A DNA stretch of 64,000 nucleotides from Owenia fusiformis. Its lineage: Eukaryota > Annelida > Polychaeta > Sabellida > Oweniidae. The notes beneath the pieces are model-generated. The model saw only the letters and a list, made by a program, of their open reading frames with translations. It made no database searches and was not told the DNA's origin. Below are positions 23,301 to 35,300 of this stretch, piece after piece (the first letter of the stretch is position 1; each line of letters starts with the position of its first letter). The position numbers and the translations under genes are program-made. The stretch is taken from positions 24,980,166-25,044,165 of the forward strand of contig CAIIXF020000011.1 in the NCBI GenBank assembly GCA_903813345.2. Reading direction: 5' to 3'.

Positions 23301-26300
23301 TGGTGCAGCCTCCATAGTCTTCAATGGATACAGCCTCCAAGAGTCTAGAGGGGTCATTCATCAAGCTATCGCAATCACTGCGACGTCGCAGACACCGATA
23401 CAGCCTACATAGTCTAAGTTGATACATCTTCTAGAGTCTAAGATGTCAAGAATCACAATTTTGTCACATATAACATCAATCTGTAATTAATAAATGGATC
23501 TAAGATGATACAGCCTCTAGAGTCTTAGAGAGTTTAGCCTCTAGTGTTTAATGGGTTCATCCTCCAGAGTCTATGATGGGTACAGCATCCATAATCCAAG
23601 ATTGATACAGCCTACATAGTCTAAGTTGATACATCTTCTAGTCTAAGATGTCAAGAATCACCATTTTGTCACATATAACATCAATCTGTGATTAATAAAT
23701 GGATCTAAGATGGTATCGCCTCACTAGTCTATAGGGTTTAGCCTCTAGAGTGTTTAATGGGTACATCATCCAGAGTCTAAAATGGGTACAACATCCATAA
23801 TCTAAGATTGATACAGCCTACAGAGTTTTAGTTGGTACATCTTCTAGAGTCTAAGTTGGTACATCTTCTAGAGTCTAATATGTCAAGAAACACCATTTGT
23901 CACATATAACACCAATCTGTGATTAGTAAATGGGTCAGGAAATGCTTAAACAGACAGGCGGACAGACGGACAAACAGAGCAGTATTTCAACAAACAGCAT
24001 TATTAGTTGTGTTACCATAGCAAACACATATCAATTATCCAAACTTGTATTTGTTGAAAAAGATCATACACTAAAACAGTTCTTAAGGATGAATGTAATA
24101 AACAATTTGTTAAGGAACAAGGAATACCTGAAATGACCTCTACCAACGATTTACATATATTATGTTGTGTTACTATGGCAACCAATTGACAAAAGATGAT
24201 TAGACTCATCATACCAGAAAATAACATATGTATTAATTACCCTTGTAAATTTGATTCTGTCAACATGAAATTATTTGTCATTGAAATAACAAAAAGTGCC
24301 ACGCCCACTTTGTGGTAAATTGAACAGTAGTTATCAAACATGCGCCAAATATGTCATCCTATTAATCTATTTGTCATGTTATCTTGTTGTAAACTCCTTC
24401 AATATGTATCAAGCTAAACTTTGTGTCCATTTTGAAAAATTAAAAATGACAACCTACCATTTGTTTGTAGGGAAACAGTAGATTTATCCTAAATATTTAC
24501 AATATTTTGCAATTAAATTGTGTTGCCATTGTAACCAGTTGACCAATCAAGATCAAACTTTGCATGCCAACTAACTATATATGGATGCATAATCCCTGAA
24601 ATTTGAATGTGATTAGGGGCACCCAACAGAAAAAATAAATGCTTATTATAGTACCGCTCATAAAATAAGACCAGGGGGTACAAATAGTGAATTTTACATG
24701 TTTTCCACAACTTAGATTTTTCTAGATTTTATTTTTGATTTTTTACTGGAGATTAAGAAACGAGGCCCAGGCTAGGTCTAATGTTGTTGGACTATACTCA
24801 TATATGTGTAGTTGACACCCCATATCAATAGAACTGTGAAACTAGTACCTGTGATTCATTCTATAGCGACGCAGTATGCATTAATTTTCCCACAGGTTCA
24901 ATCTATACAGGGTGCTCTAGCTTTTAGTGAAAGTCGAAATTGGTCACAATTTTGCATGATCATGAAACATTATTATCATTATGGATACTGTCATATTGAT
25001 TATAAGCACTTTATTGTACAGTAATAAGTTAAAAGCCCGGTGTAAAATTTGAAAATATACTTTAATCATTCAAATATTAATTTTATCATGACTTGAAATC
25101 TATTTGAGACACTTCTTGAAAAGGTTGTTCATTTTATGGTATTTGAATTTTCCGCCATTTTCCTAATTTTATAGATGAAATAGTTGAGGGTTAAACTTAT
25201 TAATTTTTTATTGAAAAGTCGTCTAAACTGAGGAGAGAGGCAGTCACACAACTGGCCATAGAGAGTGACACAAATATACACTATTGCTCATAAATATGAA
25301 ATATTAGATTTGACAGCTCAGAATTCAAATTTTTGAGTTAGAGATCATTTATTTGGAGTTGGTTCGGGTATTTATTTTCTATGCAAATTATAACCACATA
25401 TTTCATCTACAAATTAAACTTTTTTAGAGAAAAAATATTCACATTTAAGTTTAGAAAATTACTGTTATTCAAACAGGTGTATGCTAAGAATTTTTGCATT
25501 TTCAAAACACCCGGATCCAAATCGTCATGTAAAAGAGATCAAACAAAATAAACATCTGGTTTTGAAGTTTGAAGTTTCCTCTATTCAATGATAGCACTTA
25601 TATGCGTTATGTCCTCTTTGTGCTGCAATCAGAGCATCAACCCTACAAGACCAACATTGAATGAAACATCTGACCTTTCTAAGTGAAATAAAGCCCCATT
25701 CCTCAATCTGGGTAGTGCGTAACGTGTCTAAATTTTGAGGTGGGGGTCCAAGTCACGAATCTCATTACAAGGTCGCCACACATTTGCTCTGCATTAGCCT
25801 GATTGGCTGACTTTTGTGCCCATGGTAGCTGGTCCACATTGCCACTATACCACTAGCATATGCAACAGCATGATCATTCTGCAGTTGAATGTTGCCCCAA
25901 AACACTCTGTTTACATGGGGTACTTGATAGTAGAGGTCCAAAGGTAAGTTTAGTCTGAAATTATGTTTGGGAATCTCCAAGGGGGTGCAACTTCTGTAGT
26001 ACTGCTCTAAACAACTTGTGTAATACTGCTCCAAACATAAATATGGTCGCCTACATGGACTGCCACATCAGTAAGTGTCCTTATTGTCTCTTTCCCCTGG
26101 TCTATGACAGAAACGAACACAATTATCAATTTTGTGGAGGACACATCTTATTTCTTCACATGCTGTCATATGACACCAAAGATTAGGTCCAACGTGTTGG
26201 TGCTTTCCTGCCTATATTGAAGGCACCCTTTGATATGATCAGTCAGTTGTGGTCTCTTTAAAGGTCTTATGGCCTTGCATCAGTTATAAAGAAATCACTC

Positions 26301-29300
26301 GTTGTCTATAGATCTGGAACACAGTGTTTGAGGTGAGACAGCCATTCATCTCGTAGACTACTGGTTGACGTAAAGCAATTTTGATGACATAAATGCAGCA
26401 GGTGATGGTCTTTTCTTACATTTTTCTCTCTATGGCTACTATTGCTGTGACCTGGAGTCACATTCCAGTGCCTTTGGTACCACTTCAGAATTTTAGAGAC
26501 TGTTCTTGACACACCCCTGGCAATGGCAGTTTGTTTCATACCAGAGAGCGCCATCCCTATGACCTGTCATGCTCTTTTTCGCTTATTCTATGGGGCATGC
26601 CTTCTAAAACTCTTCCAACTCTAAATTATTTTTTATAAAATGTGCACAATGATTACAACTTACTATGATTTGGACATCTCTTTCAAGTTACCAAAATCGT
26701 GTGGTCATGAAGTCACCTGTCGAGTGAATACAAGTTTAATCAACCATAAATGTTTTAACTTTTCATGCAAATCAGTTTTATATTCAAAACTGATGAAGGA
26801 ATGAGAACACATTATAAATTTTTATCAAAATGCTATCATTTTGTAGATATTCCATCGAACGGTTCATATCTATGAAATATTCCATATTTATAAGCAACAG
26901 TATATATTAAACCCATATTCAATCCCTCCCAGAAAATAACCTATATATAGAATGTTGTTTCTGTAGTTGTGTGGTTACATTTAGGTATGGAATTCTAGAT
27001 TGTGCAACGCTGATTCGGACAATGATGGAAAAACAAATGGTGTTGAACTCGGAGATCCAAACTGTGTATGGACCGAGGGAGCTGTTCCTGAAATTACAAG
27101 CGGACTGTCGCATCCAGGTACAAAAAGTAGAATCGTAAATTAAGAATAAATTCAATCACTTGATGCCATGGATATGTTTTAGTTCGGATAAATATATTGG
27201 ACTTCATCGCTTTTTACATCGTAGAACATTTGAACTGTAATTGTGAACTCCCTCAATCGCAGATTGAGCAATTGTTATATTCTGTTATATAGGTGTTTGC
27301 GAGCCTTGGGACTCGGAGAGATGTTTGGCGCACAATCAGTGGGAATTCTGTGACAGGGAAGTCTTCTCTTGTCCAGCCATGGATGCAACAGGTATTTCAT
27401 ATTATTGTACATAAAATGCAGTCACTCGGCATTCGATCACATGTAATCATAACAGAATAGAAATTTTAAGGTATTTAAATGCCAATACTGTGCCTTGGGC
27501 CATACATGTATATAATGACCGGAACTGCTTGTAACAAAAATGGAGGAAGCAGAAAATACAAAGTATAAAGGACCTTATACACCCTCCATTGGGATCTCCC
27601 CATGGGAAAAAAATAATTCATCTGATTTTTCAAAATGAGTATTCTGCTTCAATTATTACATTTATATGCACACAAGTATCTTGTTGACCTATATTCAGCA
27701 CTGTATTGATGTATAGGCCACTTATTAGGGTCATAATTCAATCATGAAGTGTAGAGGCATAGATTCCAAACCAGAAAGTATTTTTGTGTCTGTCAAAATC
27801 CATTTACATCCTACGCATCCCTGCATCTTATCCAAATATGTTACTACATAATGAAATATAATAGTATAATCTTTGGTTTTACAAACTTGTATGATATTTG
27901 ATAATTGTAAATGTTGTTTTTGGAGCATTTTTCTATAGCAATTTTGAAGGTAAAAAATGATGAAAAAATGTACAATCTTTTAATTTTAAGTATGACCTGA
28001 ATCGATTGCAAACTTCATATTTGCACATTTGATGAGATAAACCATTTGTGTCGTATTGTGAAATTATTAAGTTTGCAATCGATTCGGGTCATAGTGTATT
28101 TTTGGTATTTCTGTGATAATCAATGGAAAACAATGGCCTCTATTGGGATCTGCTGATATCCTCATGTTAAGTCAATGGTGCACAGTCCCATGTAAGTCAA
28201 TACAACCTTACTGAACGAAATTATCCCTATCTCAGCTTATGTGTGTCCGAGCACTCGAATATTTTCCAAAGTATTATATGACATTTTATTCTTCGTGTTA
28301 CACCTACGAATGATTCATTTTGACCATATGGATATTTGCCAATAATTGCACCTTGTCCTTTAAGGTATAGACTGAAAGGCAAAGCGTCAAAGACAAATAA
28401 AATATATAATTTTTTAGATTTTGTTGTGACTTTTCAAATAACGTTTTGATTAAATTAAATCAATGCATTTTTCTTGATTCTCAAGATGACGTTCGAAAGG
28501 TCAGTGTTCGTTTCCCGCCAACACGAGTGCCTCCTACAGAGACGAATTATTATTGCATGGCGGTGGAGCTACCGGGGGATGGCGACTATCATCTTATTGC
28601 ATCAAGTCCAAAAATCGACAATGCTTACGTTATGCATCACATGCTCATGTATGGATGTAAAGACGGTACAAATATTTTACATAAAATTATTTCCTAACTG
28701 ATATTTAATCTGTTTAACAGTATCTTCGTTATCATTTGAACATCAAACAAATATTTTTCAATTTAAGTTCATGTATACCGATCTTATAATTTACATTTCA
28801 TATTTTCCAACTAATACACAGAGGATCTAAAGGGTGGTGAGTCTGACGTTCGGACTAAATTTGCAACTCCAACATTATGTGGAATGGACACGGGTTGTAC
28901 CAATTTAATTACTGGCTGGGGTCCTGGCTTACCAGGACAGTGTTTCTCGGAACGCGCAGCTTTCAGGATTGGAAAACACGGATACAAATATGCAGTCATG
29001 CAGGTATTAAACACATTGGGCAATGTCTTTTATACATCCTTGTGCCCATAGTTGAAATATTTTTATGGTTTGTCTTGTCATGCGTTCGCCAAAAATTCCC
29101 ATTTCTCGGACGATTCTATTCTTTACTCCTACTCGCAAATTACCCGAGGTATTACCTGGGTATTACTCTCGCGTTTATACAATGCATTCTCTTGTCTATC
29201 CCAAATCGCCTGGCTTCCCTGATTTGCGCCATTCTCAGAATATGATATTATTTTGTTCCATTTTCAAGATTGCGCATCTTGGTTGTTATGAAAAAGATGA

Positions 29301-32300
29301 TCAATAAAAAGTCCCTTTGTAATTCGTTGACCCATACCAAATATCTTTGGTTTCTTTACACAGGTGTTACAAATGCTAACAACCTAAGGTTTTGATAGCA
29401 TATTACATTTATTTAAAAATGAAAAATGTTTTCATACAAAATTATTATTATTATTATTACATCAAGATGTTTGCCTAAGGAGTACAGTTTTGTATTCAAG
29501 GTCTCTATTTTAATCAAATCATAAAGTGAAGTTAAACATTAAGGTGAATTCATAGTAAAATGGACTGTACGAGGAGTGATCCAAAAGTATTGGACACCCC
29601 GCTCTAACTTTGCTATTCTCATATATATTTGCACAAAATTTCAGATAATAAAGATTAACATCTTAACAACTTTGTGTATAAGTTCCAACAGAAAATAATA
29701 TATTTTAGCTTTTTGATAAAGATTTTTTAACACTGGGTTCCTGCCACCCGGAACGGTATTTAAATATAGGAAATCACGTCACAACTGTTATAATATGACA
29801 AATGATTTAGGTGCGGGTGCACAACCTAACACCAGTCATTATATGAGAGAATTTCCGATTTCAATCTGAGTGTCATCTGCCATCAGCATCTTCACATATT
29901 AAGACCTACTTTTCAACATATTTTCAACGAATGTGAACCCATCTTTCAATGGATTTACCAATGAATGGAAGACATTTATGAAACTGCCATTCCTTACGTG
30001 ATACAAATGCTGCTGGAATGCCACTCTAAAACTCATCCAATGAGTAAAAAACATTTTCTTTCAACCCTCCTTTCAAATTCGAGAAAAGGAAGAAAATCAC
30101 AGAGCCATATCTAGACTGTATTGTGCATATGGTAGCTGCTAAAGGTCAAAAATAGTGAAACTATCTTGTAGTATTCTTTGTTCCATTTTGATTTCTTTCA
30201 TGTTCTGCATTTCAGCATGCCATTTTGGAGCAAAAATGATACTAGAATGAGGGTTGTTTGTCTGATGTCATTTTCTTAGAATTTGACATATATGATCATT
30301 GTCATATGTGACATTTTAATTAAAACACAATTAAATTGTTGCCTGGTAAGAAAGGAAGTAAACTAACATGGTTTAACATTCGCAATTCAAAGAAAGACAG
30401 TGGTCAACAAGACTTGCGGAACAAGTCAAATGTTTAAGCAACATTTAAGGCTGAAAGTTGTCATGTGTGAATACCGTTCCGGGTGACAGGGTCCCCATAT
30501 TAAAAACTGTCTAGAAAACTACATAAAACATATCATTTCTCAATGAAATGAATACACAAAGTAGTTAGGTTGTTGGTCTTTATTATTGAAAAGTTTTAAG
30601 TAATTTTATCAAAAACCAACAAAATTAGAGCAGGGCGTCCAAGACTTTTGGATCACCCTTCGTATATTCCATTTAATGGATGATGGATCGATAGATCGTT
30701 GAAAAACTCTAAATATTTTCTTGCAGATGCATTGGAATAACCCCGAATTGCGTTCCCATTACACCGACAGTTCTGGTTTAACATTGTTCTACACACCAAA
30801 CTTGAGGCCCAATGACGCTGGATCCTTTGTAGTCGGTCAGCGTTACCTCGATATCAAACCAGGATTAGAAAGTCACACGGAAACTGCAATGGCTTCGTCC
30901 AGTTGTACTCGAAAAATGCTTCCCTACCCTATTCACATACTCAATAATGTTCTACACATGCACTATTTAGGTAGGTTCAATGGATTATGTCACATGGTTT
31001 ATTCTGCTCGTTCCTGATCTACAGTATGTGTCGAAAATGTTTCTATTTGATGACGAGCAAGTCCTTGAAATAATTAAATCGCTAATTTTGATAAACTTTT
31101 GTTCTCTCGCTTTTTTCTTCATGAAACTTTCACGACATAGGGGACATGTTAGTCCCTGATCTGGTCCCTTTGAAAACAAGTTTTGTTGTCCGATACTCTC
31201 CCAAAAAATGATTAAACCGTTTGATAGAACAGACTTCCCTCATAAAGAAAACACCTCTTATATTGATAGAAACAGTGGCAAAAGGCACCTAAATGGGGTT
31301 AGACAAGGTGGCATTCTGAAGTCTCACGTTCTAGTCACCACGATTCCAGGAAAACCACCACATGGATTTAATTCAAATTTTCACACATGTTACATGGTAA
31401 GAAGTTCTAGAGCTGATTACCTTTCCTGCGGCCATCTTGCATTCTGGCGGCCATCTTGGATTGTTTAGATAAATATTGTCATCGCGAATCCAGAAAAACC
31501 ACGCAACAGATGTACTTCAAATGTTAACACATGCTATATGGTAAAAAGTTCTAGACCTCATTATTTTTTCGGTGGCCATCTTGCATTCTGGCGGCCATCT
31601 TGGAAGTTTTAAGATAAATCTTTTCATCATGATTTCGGGAAAACCAAATGGATTTACTTCAAATTTTCACACATGCTACATGGTAAGAAGTTCTATAGCT
31701 GATTAACTTTTCAGCGGCCATCTTGCATTTTTGTGGCCATCTTGAAAGTTTTTTAATAAATCTTGTCATCGCGATCGATGAAAACCACTGAACAGATTTA
31801 CTTCAAATTTTCACACATGTACATGGTAAGAAGTCCTAGAGCTCATTCTTTTTCCGGTGGCCATCTTGCATTCTGGCGGCAATCTTGGAAGTTTTAAGAT
31901 AAATCTTGTCATCGAGATTTCAGGAAAATCAAACAGATTTACTTCAAAATGTCACACATGTTACATGGTAAGAAGTTCTAGAGCTGATTAACTTTTCGGC
32001 AGCCATCTTGCATTCTGGTGGCCATCTAGGAAGGTTTTAGATAAATCTTGTCATCGCGATTCCAGGAAAACAATTTAACAGATTTATTTCAAAGAACGAA
32101 TGGCTATAGACACCCCTTGGGTCACTTTACATTTTTTGAAAAATGCAATGTCGTTTATATCCTTGATATGTAGGACCAAATTGTAGATAAATATGTACAT
32201 TTTCAAGAAATGGCAATAAAAAACATTCAAGATTACTGATATAAGTATATTTTGGTTGATTTGGGAGGTTTGTATCACTTCCTGTGAAAATGTGAATTTT

Positions 32301-35300
32301 TTATCAGTCTCAGAAAATGTCTCCAGAATGTTTAAACCCAACTTGGCAGATTTCCCATTGTTTGATTGTGTCACTATATACACTCATTGGATCAATATTT
32401 TATACATATAAATAGTCATATTTCAATAGTCATTGAGGAGGAATTAGTTATGTTTGCAATTGTGTTGACCTACTTATTTTTAGAGAGAGGAATGTCATGA
32501 TAAACTCTTGCTTTGTTCATATAACGCCTGGTTCTTACCTAGAAAGTTATATGTAGTAAGGGAATGTTGTACTTCTAAGGTACTTCTTGAGATATGTACA
32601 AATCTAGGTAAGGACCAGGTGTTGTGCAAAAATTGAACTTTTCTGCAATTTTCAACATGAAATAAAATGATGTCAGCCATTTTGAAAATCCTTACAATGA
32701 TCGTGACAGTTGTGTTTTATATATTTGAGTATATTTTCTTTATTCACAAGGTCTTTTCATGAACTAATATATATGTTTGCACTGGAGCATGACCTCTAGA
32801 GAAGCATATATCTTTACCATGGCTCTAAGCAACATAATAACATGGAATTCCTTTCAATACATCCATATGAGATGATTGTTGTACAATCATTTTATCTTCA
32901 TGTAACAGGCGTCATTTTTTGTGTCTGAATATTTTTTTATAATATCACAGTTCACTGGCTGATCATACAACGTTATTGTGCAGAAGAAATATACTGTAAG
33001 TCACAATCAGTAGGCTGGAAAACGACGTTTGCTAATTAAATGCCCAAAGCAAACGGAACTGAATGATAGAACTGCAAGCTCCCAGTACTCCCTGTATGGA
33101 GACAGAGGGTTACATCTTAATCGTAGTAGACTCTCTTGAGATCAAGCCAACCAATCAAATCGATACACAAACGACCATCTTCAAGTAGATGGGAAATATA
33201 AAAAAGATACATATTGCTTAATTTGTGTAAAAGTCCAGTAATCGGTTTGTGTCCTCTAAATCTCATTATCACATGGGCGGAGTATAACCCAGATCCAGAT
33301 GTATGTAATAGTATTGATGCAATCACTCGATGGTGTTGTACATGCCCAGTTGGGAGAATGGTTGTAGGCACAAGGGGTATAAAAGCAAAAAGAAATGCAC
33401 AAAGTTTGACAGTTTAAAATCAAAAGATATGTATGAAATGTTGTCATCTGAAGAATATGATGATAGCCCATAGAAACTCGTATTATAATGAATAAACACA
33501 TGAATGTGCTCATCAACAGTTATGTAAAGTCCAGAGTAACCTTTTCGAAATTGTTATGTTTTATATGTTTTCAAATATTGTTCTTTGTGCTTCCTCGCTG
33601 TGATGTGAAATAATAAATTCAGTATTTTACTGCCACTTTAAAACAAACTGTATATGCGCAAATGATCTCAAGAAAGCAAAGCAATTCATTATTGATTGTT
33701 AATTACTTCATGTGTTTTTAAATGTTGCCCCTTGTTCTTTCTCATTGTGATGTCAATTAAAAATCTCAATATTCTTTTCTGGTATAGTTTCCCAAACTTT
33801 TTTTGTAGACAATTGATCTAAATGAAGTATAAAGAAGATCACTATTCAATATTTTGTTTGCATTTTTGAGTTGATATATTTTATATGTTTTCGAATGTTG
33901 CCCATTATGCTTTGTCACTATTATGTAAGATAATACCAAGAGGATCAATTAAAAAGCATAAATGAAAATAGAAAAAGTAGAAAAAGTGACAATAATGATG
34001 TGAAAAAGGTGATAATCCCTTGAAAGGGTCATTTTATACACGTTAATAGAATGACCTATATTTTGAAATATAAAGGTCAAAATGATTTTTGAAACCTCGA
34101 TATATTGATAGAAACAGGGGCGAAAGGCACTAAAGTGAGGTTACACAAGGTGGTATTCTAAAGACAACGTTCACCATGCTTCTGTAATAATTTGACATAA
34201 ATGTATATTTCGTGTATGATATAATCTTCTATATTAACAGAAACATGGGCAACAGCCGCTTCAATGGGGTAACACAAGGTGATATTCTAAAATATAACTT
34301 TTTACTCTGTTGCTGTGCTTTATACCACACAAATGCATTTTGTGTTAGACATCAATCGATTTTAAGAATAAATATCTACCTTTCATCGATAGTAAAAAAA
34401 AGGTTATTGAAAACGTCAAACATTTCTTTGAAATCCAACAATGCACAGCAATTTTATTATATAATCCAGCATAGTTTAATATTTAGAATAGATCTTTTCA
34501 ACCAATCACATTGAGGCTTTCTGTATCGCGTTTTCATCTGCGCTATATTGCATATTCCGCATGTGAGTATGCCATATTCCATAGGAGAATATGACATATT
34601 GCGCAGTGAGATATTTGGTATACACTGAAATCAATGTATCGCATATTGACTGCGGAATATGCCATACTCACCTGCGGAATATGCCATATACTGCAGGTGA
34701 GTATGGTATATTAACCCGTATCACTAATACCGCACAACCATGAATATATGCCATATTCTGCGTAACACCATGCACATATAGTTATTTTGCAGTTTTTGGC
34801 AAGCATTTCTATATATACAGCATTAACATGTTGTTTGCATTTGGGTATCAATGTACTCTAATGAAACGTATCATTCCTTCTATTATTCATTATATTCTGG
34901 TTTTGAATGTCAAATACAGCTCCATATACCACTGGATTAGGATATCAAGCGCACTAGAAGTAATGATTGGCACATGTACGTTGTTATTGTAATCGTCTGA
35001 AAATAAAGATTAGATCAATTACATTCAGTGGTTCAAAAATATTCTATCACACTATTGTGCAAAACATGATTCTAGTATATAACTGACTATCTTAGAATTG
35101 GTTTTGGTATAAAACCAGCGAATCGTTGTGTATAATCAGCTTACTTTTTCGCCCCTTGTACTATTGCACAATTTACATGCCTTGCACCCTGTAGTGATTT
35201 TTGAAACGTTGTACCCTGTACTATGACATATCAAATATTTTAAAATTCAAAACGATATTATTTATATTCTTCCTTCATGGACTTCACTATTTCCCCATTG

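Larger units (their letters stand above)
2366..26984 (+). other. Intron 1 of the monooxygenase gene (24.6 kb, nested transposons)
   Basis: The intron separates the two halves of the temptin domain. At least 90 percent of it can be assigned to mobile elements. 2366-4274 and 19770-21416 hold only hairpins and AT-rich sequence, with no coding signal seen. Confidence 0.85.

Noticed and set aside
28877-29307. Plus-strand frames of 122 and 80 codons overlapping exon 5
   Set aside because: The 122-codon frame runs through exon 5 in a different frame from the monooxygenase reading and on into the intron.
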